8,645 nt of DNA. It comes from a bacterium (GTDB taxonomy: Bacteria > Eremiobacterota > Eremiobacteria > Baltobacterales > Baltobacteraceae). Numbering within the stretch: the first letter of the stretch is position 1; every line of letters starts with the position of its first letter. The stretch lies in NCBI GenBank assembly GCA_021781095.1, contig JAJXXM010000198.1, positions 1 through 8,645 on the forward strand, read 5' to 3'. A model generated the notes under the pieces. That model was given only the letters and a program-made list of their open reading frames with translations. It did not search any database and was not told the origin of the DNA. Shown in pieces: positions 1 through 7,273 of this stretch. Made by a program: the position numbers and the translations under genes.

Positions 1-70
1 CGATCAGGTCTTCTTTCGAAGCCGTTAAGATCGCCGTTTCGACGTATTTATCGTTAGCCGAACGCGTCAC
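1..70 (-). CDS. fliS: FliS, flagellin export chaperone (5' end only, cut by window edge)
   Basis: Only the first 23 codons are inside the window. From a GTG at 70-68 the reading includes YVETAILTASKEDLI, which matches the N-terminal signature of FliS (a tyrosine, a few polar residues, then the 'vLTASPEELvlmLYDG' helix). FliS binds the C-terminal helix of newly made flagellin in the cytoplasm, keeps it unpolymerised and delivers it to the flagellar type III export gate. The start lies 15 bases after the fliD stop and in the same frame. The segment TAGGGA, overlapping the fliD stop, could serve as a weak ribosome site, so translation is probably coupled to fliD. The order fliD-fliS is the standard one in many bacteria, which supports the call despite the short fragment. 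The exact start is less certain than the identity. Confidence 0.83.
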   Translation of the reverse strand, partial: MTRSANDKYVETAILTASKEDLI

Positions 71-85
71 GTGCTCGCTAAATCC

Positions 86-2101
86 CTAGCTTCCCGAGCT
101 CGAGCCGTTAAAGAAGCCCGCAAGTTGTGATTGTAGTGATTGGTACTGTGCGAGCGTCGCTTCGGTCTGAACGAACTCTTGTCGCAGCGTGTTCGCCTGT
201 TGATTCGCGTTATCTTGAATTTGCGCAACCTGCGACTGGAGCTGCGTGATTTGGTTCGTATTCTGATTCTGGAACGTTTGCAAGAGCGAAACCGACGGCA
301 CGGTGCCGACGATGCCGTTATTTAAGAGCGTCGGTAGCCCGGTGGCATAGGTCAAGTACGACCCGAGCTGGTTGGTGAGCCCCTGCGCTCCGTTGAGAAT
401 GTCTTGCACTGCATTGGGATTGGCAGCCAACGCCGCGTCGAGTTTCGTTACGTCGAGCGGCTGCAGCGTACCATCGGTTCCTTGGAAGGTCGTCGTATTG
501 ACCGCTTGCTGTCCGGTCGATCCCGGCTGTGTCGCCTGACTGTTATACGACAACTGCGAGAACGAACTACTCATCTGTAACCCGATCTGCGAGAGCGAGT
601 TATAGCCGCCAAAGGCTCCGCTCCCCAAGAAACCGCTGACGATATTCGTCAACTGGTTCTTCAGATTCGTCACGCTATCGACGCCGAAGAGAATCCCGCC
701 GCCGACCGCAGGCGCGATCTGCCCGGGCAACGACGTTCCTTGTGCCGCCTGCAACACAACCGGCGCCTGCGTTGCCATATTAATCTCCGTCACCGCCGAG
801 TTGTAGGCCGAAACGAAAGTATTGAGCGCATTGACGAGTTGTGAGTTGTCTTGCGCGACGGTGACGGTGAACTGCGAGGTAGTATTCCCGGTGAGTTGCA
901 GGGAGACGCCCGGGATCGCCGTCGTCACGGTGTTGCTGTTGCTGTAGTAGGTCGTCGAACCGCCTGAGGGATTCGCGACGACGACCTGCGATTGCTGTCC
1001 AACCGTCGTGGTCGCACCCGCCGCCGACGTTAGGCCGACTGCGGTAAGGAAGTTGCTCGTATCGCCGGACGAACCGACGACGATCGACTGCGCTCCGCTG
1101 CTCTTATTCGTCAACGAAATCGCACCGGTCTGCGCGTTATAGCTCGCGACGACGCCGGCGTTGCTCGCGTTGATCTTCGCAAGCACCGAGGCGAGATTAT
1201 CGCCCGATGCCGAGACGCTGATCGAGACGCCGTTGATGGTAAAGGTTCCGCTGGTCACCGGCGTGACGAAACCAGCATTGGTGGCGGTTGAATCGAAGGA
1301 GGTCGCTTGATTGATGCCGCCGACACCCGCAGTGCCGGTAACGCTCGTCGTCGTACCGGAATTATTGATCTGCGCTCCCGAGAGTCGCAGCACATCGAGC
1401 AGGTTCCCCTGATCGTTCGCACTGCCGAGGGTGATCGGCTTGCTTCCGCTCATGACGACGGCACCCGATGCATTGAGCGTCGCGGTAAACGATGGGTCGT
1501 AGGCCTGCACCGCCGTTTGAATGTTTGCCAGAATCGTATTGAGCGACTGCGTGTTGACGTCGTAACTGACCGAGATCCCGTCGATCGTTACCGATCCCGT
1601 CGAACCGCTGCCGTTGCTCGGCGTAATCGCCGCGTAGGAATCGGCGAGCGGCACTGTGTTCGAGGCCATGTTCGCATAGATTCCCGCCGTCGACGGGAGA
1701 AGGTCGGTGATGTTGTGTCCTGCTGCCGTATTACTGACGATCGAGGTCGGCGTCGCCGTCTGCACCGAGTCGATGGTGTAGACGCCTGGAACGGCATTCC
1801 CCCCAGCGATGCCGGTCGCAACGATCGCGCCAAGATTCGTGCTCGTCGCCGAAACCGCGTCGTAGATATTCGGCGACGAGAGCGCTCCGAGCGCACTCTG
1901 CACCGAGGAGAGCAGGTTATTGATCTTGATCAGTTCGAGGTTGGCGGCGTTGAGCGTCGCGATCTGCTGATTGATCTGCGTCGTCGGCGCCAGCGTCAAC
2001 TGCGTCAACTTCTGAATGATCGAATTATAGTCGATACCCGACACAATGCCGGGGAAAGATATCGGGGGAACATTCGTCCCGGGGATCTGGCTGCTGGACA
2101 T
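86..2101 (-). CDS. fliD: FliD, flagellar filament cap / hook-associated protein 2
   Basis: FliD forms the cap at the filament tip and helps exported flagellin subunits fold into place. The N-terminal FliD_N region (about residues 14-110) contains FPGIVSGIDYNSIIQKLTQL, the usual 'GlxSGlDtxxiVxxLv' opening, followed by a heptad-rich helix. Two hook-IN-like repeats follow at about 165-245 and 282-360; the second has SGTFTINGVSISV and a later VLAKINASNAGVVASYN. FliD_C spans about 370-665, with an 'LVNALNTFVSAYNS' helix near 421-434 and a C-terminal coiled coil rich in Gln/Leu (about 605-663). At 671 residues it is clearly longer than the roughly 450-500 of enterobacterial FliD; the extra length lies in the central exposed domains. 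There is no cysteine and no signal peptide, as expected for type III export. The ATG at 2101 is preceded by AGGAAAGGA and starts 36 bases after flaG. The identity is secure. Confidence 0.95.
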   Translation of the reverse strand: MSSSQIPGTNVPPISFPGIVSGIDYNSIIQKLTQLTLAPTTQINQQIATLNAANLELIKINNLLSSVQSALGALSSPNIYDAVSATSTNLGAIVATGIAGGNAVPGVYTIDSVQTATPTSIVSNTAAGHNITDLLPSTAGIYANMASNTVPLADSYAAITPSNGSGSTGSVTIDGISVSYDVNTQSLNTILANIQTAVQAYDPSFTATLNASGAVVMSGSKPITLGSANDQGNLLDVLRLSGAQINNSGTTTSVTGTAGVGGINQATSFDSTATNAGFVTPVTSGTFTINGVSISVSASGDNLASVLAKINASNAGVVASYNAQTGAISLTNKSSGAQSIVVGSSGDTSNFLTAVGLTSAAGATTTVGQQSQVVVANPSGGSTTYYSNSNTVTTAIPGVSLQLTGNTTSQFTVTVAQDNSQLVNALNTFVSAYNSAVTEINMATQAPVVLQAAQGTSLPGQIAPAVGGGILFGVDSVTNLKNQLTNIVSGFLGSGAFGGYNSLSQIGLQMSSSFSQLSYNSQATQPGSTGQQAVNTTTFQGTDGTLQPLDVTKLDAALAANPNAVQDILNGAQGLTNQLGSYLTYATGLPTLLNNGIVGTVPSVSLLQTFQNQNTNQITQLQSQVAQIQDNANQQANTLRQEFVQTEATLAQYQSLQSQLAGFFNGSSSGS

Positions 2102-2105
2102 GGAT

Positions 2106-2114
2106 TCCTTTCCT
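2106..2114 (-). promoter_or_regulatory. Ribosome binding site of fliD
   Basis: Reading the minus strand, AGGAAAGGA ends 4 bases before the fliD ATG and carries two overlapping Shine-Dalgarno cores (AGGA at spacing 8-9 and AAAGGA at spacing 4). It fixes the ATG at 2101 as the start and suggests strong independent initiation within the flaG-fliD-fliS transcript. Confidence 0.7.
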
Positions 2115-2137
2115 AACGACGCCCTACAAGCAACGCA

Positions 2138-2599
2138 CTACGCGTTACTATCGAGCGTCACTCCTTGGTGCTGGTCGAAAAATTCGGCGATACCGATAAG
2201 AATCTCCGGAGGAAATTGCGCGACTTCCTGATTCGTTCGCGGATCGGAGAAGACGGTGACGATTTCATTGGGATGATGTAAGACGCGATAGGAAACGTTG
2301 AGCGTCACCGGTTGCGGATTCGTGGGCGGCCCGAAGAAGCGCGCGACCGAGGAAACGACCTTTCCGTCGCCGCTCGCCGGTGCCGGGCCGAAACCCACCG
2401 AGGGTGGAGCGCCCGAAGAATTCGGTGTTGCAACCGGTCCCGATGGAGCGGGCGGAACGCTCGCAACGCTCGGTGTCGCGCCTTCAAGCGGCGCACCTTC
2501 AGCAACTCCTTGAGCCGGAAGGCCGCTCGCTCCTGAGAGACCGACGCTACCGGCGGCTATCGGTGGCGACGCAACGGCCGCCGCAGACGTGACATCCAT
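2138..2599 (-). CDS. flaG: FlaG family flagellar protein
   Basis: The 153-residue product has two parts. Residues 1-97 are rich in Ala, Pro, Gly and Ser and look disordered. Residues about 98-150 form the FlaG core: a beta segment TLNVSYRVLHHPNEIVTVF, then DPRTNQEVAQFPPE and an amphipathic helix ILIGIAEFFDQHQGVTLD. This follows the family pattern 'l.f.vde....vvkviD..TgEvIRqiPpEe.l.la..l....Glllde'. FlaG proteins are small accessory proteins usually encoded next to fliD; in studied species their loss changes filament length, but the mechanism is poorly known. The start is the ATG at 2599, supported by AAGGGGG seven bases upstream. The proline-rich extension makes it longer than typical FlaG (around 110-130 residues). 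The gene directly precedes fliD and follows a sigma-28-like promoter. The call rests on the core pattern plus position. Confidence 0.84.
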   Translation of the reverse strand: MDVTSAAAVASPPIAAGSVGLSGASGLPAQGVAEGAPLEGATPSVASVPPAPSGPVATPNSSGAPPSVGFGPAPASGDGKVVSSVARFFGPPTNPQPVTLNVSYRVLHHPNEIVTVFSDPRTNQEVAQFPPEILIGIAEFFDQHQGVTLDSNA

Positions 2600-2606
2600 G
2601 TGAAAA

Positions 2607-2613
2607 CCCCCTT
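2607..2613 (-). promoter_or_regulatory. Ribosome binding site of flaG
   Basis: Minus-strand AAGGGGG sits 7 bases (TTTTCAC) before the ATG at 2599. The spacing is close to ideal and supports this start. It lies inside the predicted short leader, about 25 bases, that begins downstream of the sigma-28-like promoter. Confidence 0.7.
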
Positions 2614-2629
2614 GAGTACTCTTCTCTAA

Positions 2630-2657
2630 TCATCGGCGTCGTACGAAGGGCAGTTTA
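2630..2657 (-). promoter_or_regulatory. Candidate sigma-28 (FliA/SigD-type) promoter for flaG-fliD-fliS
   Basis: On the minus strand a -35 element TAAACTGC (2657-2650) is followed by 12 bases and a -10 element GCCGATGA (2637-2630). The flagellar sigma-28 consensus is TAAAGTTT, 11 bases, GCCGATAA (or TAAA-N14-16-GCCGATA in sigma-D systems). The -10 box matches 7 of 8 positions, and the TAAA core of the -35 box is perfect with a total gap of 16 bases. Transcription would start near 2624, giving a leader of about 25 bases that holds the flaG ribosome site. Late flagellar genes such as flaG, fliD and fliS are typical sigma-28 targets. The TAA of the -35 box is also the stop codon of the upstream gene. 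This is a pattern match by eye with no experimental proof. Confidence 0.6.
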
Positions 2658-4661
2658 GCCCGCCGAGCGGCGGCTCTGCGCCCGTTCGCCGGCGAGCTGG
2701 TAGGCCGTGACGCAGGCGATGAAGGCGGTGGTCTGGTCGAAGGCGACCCGGACGTGGGAGCGGAGGCGCTCGCGCTCGGTCGGGGCACGCTCCCAGGCCC
2801 GTACGAGCCCCTCCTCTATCGCTGCGTGCTCCCCGGGGTCGACCACTTCGGCGAGGGTGCCGAAGAGCTCGCGGCCGTAGCCGGAGCTCGAGAGCAGGGG
2901 AAAGGCTCCGGTCGCCGCGGCGGCAACCACGTTATGGGCTCCACGCCCCGCCCACGAGCAGTCCGCAACGACGCGGGCGCGGGCGCGCAGCCACGCATGG
3001 TTCGCGAGGTTCAGGTGACGCTGCGGAATCCAGTGCGAGCCGACCCCAAGAGCCTCGATGAGGCTCTGGAACCACTGGTGGTCGAGTACCGGGCCGGTAA
3101 AGAGGATGGGGATCCCGCGCTTCTTCGCTGCGAGCGCGAGGGCGATCTGGTTCGAGCGGCCCTCGACCGGAAGATCGCAGAGCACGAACTCCTCTGCTCC
3201 CGCGAGCACTTCGGCATCCTCGCAGCGCGGAGCGCCCTCCGCGAGCGCGGGAACAGCAATCGTGCTTCCCGCCCAGCCAAACCGGCTCCGGAGGAGCTGC
3301 TCCTCGGCGGGCGAGGAGAGCAGGGCGACGTCGCAGCGCTCGAGTAGCGCCCGCACGGCCGCCTCGGCGGCCGGACGCGGGTCGAGCCCGCGATCCGGCG
3401 TGACGTTCTCGATCGAGAGCGAGCGCGCACCGAGCGCAGCGAAATAGAGATCCAACAACGCCGCGTCGTTCACCGATCCGTAGACCGCTTTGGCGGCTTT
3501 GGGCCCCGAGAAGCTCTCGCCGCGCGGATCGTCGACGGAGAGCGAGGCTACCAGCGGCATCGCCGGGAGCGCTTGTAAGAGTGAGAGTGCGGCCGCAGCG
3601 ACCTCGCTGCCCCACGCATGCACGAGATCGTATGCCGAGAGATCGGCGCGCGCGCCGACCGGAAAGATCCCGACTTCGAAACCCTCTCGTTCGAGCCGGC
3701 GCGCAAGCACGCGCATCGCCGCAGTATCGGCGTCGGGGTTCGTCAGCGCATCTTCGCGCACGAGCATCGCAATGCGCCCTGCGGAGCCGCCTTGCGGCGC
3801 CGGCTCGTGCAGCACGCTCGTTCGTGCGTTCGCGGCATCTCCGACGATCGAAATACCGAGCGTGCTCGCCGTCGGTCCATCGTCGGGATCGAATGAAACG
3901 GTGATCGCCGGCGGCAACGAGACGACGATCGGCAGCGAGGTATCTCCACGCTCGCCGCCGTCACGCAAGACGCGTACGCGCGCCGCAGGAATATCCGCCG
4001 CATGCTGCGCGACAATCACGTCGTACATGCGCGCGCGATCGACCGGCTTTGCGTCGATGTCGAGCCACCGCGCGGCAAAGGCGACCGCATCGGCATCGCC
4101 GAGATCGAGAGCGACCTCCGCCCCCGATCGCTCCAACGAAAGCGCCCCAACCGCACCGCGTGGATCGACGATCGCTGCATGTTTTCCCGGTCGAATGTGG
4201 CGTGCCGCGTATGTATACGGCGCGAGATCTTCGTAGAGATCGCTATAGGTGACGACCCCGAGTAACCGCATCTCTCGCGCGCGTAATATCTCGCTGCGAT
4301 GCCGTGGATCGAAAATCTCCAGGCTCTCCTCGCGCGCCCGTCGATTGAAAAATTGAACGCGGAGCCAGGGAAATATCCGCTGCTCGATTCCGTCGGCGCA
4401 CTGCAGATCGAGCGCGCGAAATTCGAGCGGCCAGAGCACGGCGCTGCTCTCCCGTTCGAGCAATCCGGCGACCTCGACTTCGCAGCCATGGGCGATCAAC
4501 CAACGGTCGTCACGGCGAAAGCCGAGGTCGATCGCGCAACGCTGCGTGAGCGACCAGCCCGGCTCGAGACGGGCGAACGCCAGCATCGACGCATCGATAC
4601 CGACGAGCGAGCCTGGTCGCGGAACGAGCGCGAATCGTCGATGGCGGTCGTGAAACCTCAC
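2655..4661 (-). CDS. GT-B (GT4-like) glycosyltransferase-related protein with extra N-terminal domain
   Basis: The 668-residue product has three recognisable zones. Residues 1-150 are of unknown type. Residues about 156-225 resemble a worn Rossmann or methyltransferase-like fold (PGKHAAIVDPRGAVGALSLE, then MYDVIVAQHA). Residues about 295-655 follow the two-lobe plan of GT4 enzymes: YDLVHAWGSE near 344-353, CDVALLSSPAEEQLLRSRFG near 443-462, then a second lobe with EFVLCDLPVEGRSNQIALAL and IPILFTGP, and GAFPLLSSSGYGRELFG near 585-601. The usual EX7E glutamates appear to be absent. The GTG start overlaps the upstream stop by four bases (GTGA) and has a strong AGAGGAG site, so it is translationally coupled to the GT2 gene. 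A partner role in glycan assembly, probably on the flagellum, is inferred from context. It has no transmembrane segment or signal peptide and is probably cytoplasmic. Whether it is active is uncertain. Confidence 0.72.
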   Translation of the reverse strand: MRFHDRHRRFALVPRPGSLVGIDASMLAFARLEPGWSLTQRCAIDLGFRRDDRWLIAHGCEVEVAGLLERESSAVLWPLEFRALDLQCADGIEQRIFPWLRVQFFNRRAREESLEIFDPRHRSEILRAREMRLLGVVTYSDLYEDLAPYTYAARHIRPGKHAAIVDPRGAVGALSLERSGAEVALDLGDADAVAFAARWLDIDAKPVDRARMYDVIVAQHAADIPAARVRVLRDGGERGDTSLPIVVSLPPAITVSFDPDDGPTASTLGISIVGDAANARTSVLHEPAPQGGSAGRIAMLVREDALTNPDADTAAMRVLARRLEREGFEVGIFPVGARADLSAYDLVHAWGSEVAAAALSLLQALPAMPLVASLSVDDPRGESFSGPKAAKAVYGSVNDAALLDLYFAALGARSLSIENVTPDRGLDPRPAAEAAVRALLERCDVALLSSPAEEQLLRSRFGWAGSTIAVPALAEGAPRCEDAEVLAGAEEFVLCDLPVEGRSNQIALALAAKKRGIPILFTGPVLDHQWFQSLIEALGVGSHWIPQRHLNLANHAWLRARARVVADCSWAGRGAHNVVAAAATGAFPLLSSSGYGRELFGTLAEVVDPGEHAAIEEGLVRAWERAPTERERLRSHVRVAFDQTTAFIACVTAYQLAGERAQSRRSAG
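2657..2675 (-). terminator. GC-rich hairpin at the 3' end of the GT-B gene (weak terminator or 3'-end stabiliser)
   Basis: Minus-strand AGCCGCC, loop GCTC, GGCGGGCT forms a 7-base-pair stem with one bulged G, ending on the T of the stop codon. No U-run follows, so it does not meet the standard for an intrinsic terminator. It lies just before the sigma-28-like promoter and could partly separate the glycosylation genes from flaG. High local GC makes a chance hairpin quite possible. Confidence 0.22.
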
Positions 4662-7273
4662 GCGAGCTCCTCTACGATCAGTCGCCGGAGCGCACTCGGG
4701 CTCTGCGTTGCAAGCGCTGCAATCGAGATGGTACGCAACTCCCCCTCAAGTTCGTCTTCAACGTCAATCACTTCGATGTCGGCACAGAGATCCGAGGATA
4801 TATTCACCGATGAAAGGATTCGCTCTATTCGGCGCTCGATCGTCGCCGGATCGCACCCGGCTTCGAGGCGCAACGTCAGCAGAACGTGGTCCTCGGCGCG
4901 AAAAGCGCGCACATAGCGGCGAACGAAGCGGCCCACGGGCTCCCATGCAGCATCGTCGTCGGCGACGTTGGCGAGAAATCGTACCGTCCCCGACGCAAGC
5001 GCACTCTTCTTTTCATCCCGAGGCTCCTCGGTGCTCGGAGCTGCGGGCAGCGCCGCGAAATGCAGCGCCCGGTCGAATCCGTTGAAGTAGCCGGGGCGCG
5101 GATCGTACCCCTGCTCGGGGAAGGCAGGCGGGTATCCCCACTTCGCGGCAAAGTATTTCCAGTTTTCCCGCATCGTCGCGCCGTAATCGACGTTGTTTGC
5201 GACGAAACTGCGACTGCCGAAGTGGTGAATGAATGCGTCCTCGCAGACGAAGATTTTATATCCCGCCGCACGCGCGCGCATGCAGAGATCGTCATCTTCG
5301 AAATTCCCGACGCCGAATCGTTCGTCGAAGCCGCCGATCTCATCGATGACTATTTTCGGAAAGCACAGGCAGAAGCCGACGGCGCGATCCGTATAATAGC
5401 CGTTTGCCCTGTAAAGGCGCGCCCGTTCGGTTGCGAAAGCGAGCATTGCTCTTTCGTCTTCGTAACGCGCATTGGGAATCTGTTGATGGCCGGAGACGCT
5501 GTTGCTACGTGGCGCCGTGATTCCAACGGCACGCATAATCTGAAATGGCCGCAGCAACGCCTCGAGCCAACCATCGGCGACCAATACATCGTTATTGAGA
5601 ACGACGATATACTCGCCTTTTGCCGCTGCCATGCCGATGTTATTGCCGGCGCCGAAGCCGAGGTTTTTTTCGTTGTAGATGATTCGCACGTGCGGATCGT
5701 CGATCGAGCGGAGATAGGCGAGCGTGTCCGGTCCCGAGCCGTTGTCGACGATAATGATTTCAAACGGCTCGCGAGTGCGCGCGAGTAGCGATTGCACGGC
5801 GAGCTTCGTATATTCCGGCGCGTTCCAACTCAGCGTAACGATTGAGACCATCGCCGGAGGCACCGCCTCGCCGAGCGAGAGTCGACTCTTCAGGAACTCG
5901 TCGTCACGCACCAACAAGGAGGCGATGCTGCGTTGATAGGTACGCTCGAAGAGATCGTCACGCGCGGGTTCGGGAGCGGCGGTGAGCACCGGTTCATCCA
6001 TACCGACGACGCCGAGACCCAGGTCGAGTGCGCGCACGCAGAGATCGGCGAGCGAACCATCGATGCTCGGATACTCCGCGAGCCGAAAGTGCTGCGGCAG
6101 GCGCCAGAGCGCGACGAGGAGGAGACGCGCGTCACCGCCGGCCGGCGATGCATCGAAGCCGAGCATCGCTTCGGGAGCCCCGGTCGCGGCGAGCGAATCG
6201 TAACGCGTCTCGAGGCGGCGCGAGAGGTGTTCGAACCACGACGGAGCAAGTGCGACGCGCGCGTCGATGAAGAGTGCGTAACGATTGCCGCGGAGTTCCA
6301 TCGCCGCCCGAGCCGCGGCAATATCATCCGATGCCACCCAGGCGATCGATTCAATTGCGACCGGAGCCGCGCGAAGATCGCGTTCGATGCGCGCGCGATG
6401 CTCCGGCGTGCACTCGCCGTGCACGACAGCCTTCACCGATGGCGTCGGCAAGAGGAGCGAGGATATCGCCGCATTCGGCATGACGACCGTTCGCTTGACG
6501 AGATACCGTTCGTAATCCCATAGGCCGGCATCGATATGCGGGAAATCGCGCCAACGACGCTCGAGCCGTTCGATATTCGGCATGACGCGGCGAAAGCGTT
6601 GCGATCCCGATTGCGATTCGTAATGAAAAAGCACCGCTTGCGGTTCGTAGACGATTTGCAGCCCTTCACGCCGAATTTTCAAACAAAAATCGACGTCTTC
6701 ATAGCCGTTCCAAAAACCTTCGTCGAGCCCGCCGAGGCGCACGTACAGCTCGCGCGGCGTCGCCAGGCAGGCTCCGGTGACGGCCTGCACGATACGCCGT
6801 TTCATGACCGTCGCCCCGTCGGCAGGTGCGAGAAAGCCGTAGTGCGTCGGCGCGATTGTATTGATGCCGTTAGGCACCTCGTTAAATACCACACCCGCGT
6901 GCTGAATAACACCGTCACCGAAAAGTAACCGCGCACCGACGACGCCAACATCGTCGCTCGCGAATGGCGCAAGCAACGCTTCGAGCCAACCCGGCAACGC
7001 CTTCGTGTCGTTGTTGAGGAGCACGAGAAAGCGCCCCGATGCGACCGCTGCACCCTGGTTGTTCGCGACGGCAAAACCGAGGTTCCGTTCGTTGACGATC
7101 GTTTTCAACCAGGGAAAATCCGCGAGGACGGTCGCGGTATCGTCGGTCGAACCGTTATCGACGACGATGACCTCCCCCATGAGGTCGCGCGGTAACGTCT
7201 CAGCGAGTGATTGCAAACAGACGCGTGTGAGCGCGGCTTTATTGAAGACCGGTATGATAATCGAGTAGTGCAA
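4658..7273 (-). CDS. Tandem-domain GT2 family glycosyltransferase
   Basis: The 871-residue protein carries two complete GT-A/GT2 domains. Domain 1 (about 1-250) has SIIIPVFN at 4-11, VIVVDNGSTDDT near 35-46, NERNLGF at 61-67, the DXD-type metal/nucleotide site LLNND at 85-89, GWLEALL, and a later GGLDE...YEDVDFCLKIRREG (181-204). Domain 2 (about 473-720) repeats all of these: VSIVTLSWN, IIIVDNGS, NEKNLGFGAGNN, VVLNND at 557-562, GGFDERFG and FEDDDLCMRARAAG. Between them (about 281-440) lies a degenerate third copy. A separate alpha/beta tail follows at about 762-871. GT2 enzymes transfer sugars from nucleotide donors. No membrane segments are seen, so it should be cytoplasmic. The TTG start at 7273 puts the first beta strand at residue 4, as usual for the family; no clear ribosome site is visible, and the start is only 8 bases after the upstream stop, so coupling is likely. 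Flagellin or cap modification is inferred from its neighbours. Confidence 0.92.
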   Translation of the reverse strand: MHYSIIIPVFNKAALTRVCLQSLAETLPRDLMGEVIVVDNGSTDDTATVLADFPWLKTIVNERNLGFAVANNQGAAVASGRFLVLLNNDTKALPGWLEALLAPFASDDVGVVGARLLFGDGVIQHAGVVFNEVPNGINTIAPTHYGFLAPADGATVMKRRIVQAVTGACLATPRELYVRLGGLDEGFWNGYEDVDFCLKIRREGLQIVYEPQAVLFHYESQSGSQRFRRVMPNIERLERRWRDFPHIDAGLWDYERYLVKRTVVMPNAAISSLLLPTPSVKAVVHGECTPEHRARIERDLRAAPVAIESIAWVASDDIAAARAAMELRGNRYALFIDARVALAPSWFEHLSRRLETRYDSLAATGAPEAMLGFDASPAGGDARLLLVALWRLPQHFRLAEYPSIDGSLADLCVRALDLGLGVVGMDEPVLTAAPEPARDDLFERTYQRSIASLLVRDDEFLKSRLSLGEAVPPAMVSIVTLSWNAPEYTKLAVQSLLARTREPFEIIIVDNGSGPDTLAYLRSIDDPHVRIIYNEKNLGFGAGNNIGMAAAKGEYIVVLNNDVLVADGWLEALLRPFQIMRAVGITAPRSNSVSGHQQIPNARYEDERAMLAFATERARLYRANGYYTDRAVGFCLCFPKIVIDEIGGFDERFGVGNFEDDDLCMRARAAGYKIFVCEDAFIHHFGSRSFVANNVDYGATMRENWKYFAAKWGYPPAFPEQGYDPRPGYFNGFDRALHFAALPAAPSTEEPRDEKKSALASGTVRFLANVADDDAAWEPVGRFVRRYVRAFRAEDHVLLTLRLEAGCDPATIERRIERILSSVNISSDLCADIEVIDVEDELEGELRTISIAALATQSPSALRRLIVEELA
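4667..4673 (-). promoter_or_regulatory. Ribosome binding site deciding the GTG start of the GT-B gene
   Basis: Minus-strand AGAGGAG lies 5 bases (CTCGC) before the GTG at 4661-4659, inside the end of the GT2 gene. Together with the 4-base GTGA stop/start overlap it favours this GTG over the first internal in-frame ATG, 25 codons further on. Confidence 0.7.

Noticed and set aside
2132..2146. Inverted repeat AACGC-ACTAC-GCGTT at the flaG stop
   Set aside because: It has only five base pairs and no U-run; flaG and fliD are 36 bases apart and expected to be co-transcribed.
2147..2157. CTCGATAG-like -10 element ahead of fliD
   Set aside because: It matches only 5 of 8 positions of the sigma-28 -10 box and has no TAAA at the proper distance.
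2614..2621. Perfect 8-base palindrome GAGTACTC in the flaG leader
   Set aside because: The symmetry does not extend beyond eight bases and no second copy was noticed nearby; chance is likely.
5663..5669. A AAA AAC slippery heptamer in the GT2 gene, in the right phase for -1 frameshifting
   Set aside because: It encodes the Glu-Lys-Asn of the conserved NEKNLGF motif, the zero frame continues through a full second GT2 domain, and no clear stimulatory structure was identified.
4886..5788. Long plus-strand open frame opposite the GT2 gene (300 codons)
   Set aside because: It lies wholly antisense to conserved GT2 motifs, its translation matches no family pattern, and long antisense frames are expected in GC-rich genes. 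The same applies to 1307-2116, 2754-3347, 3490-4236, 4299-4916, 5933-6523, 7389-7970 and 7690-8187.
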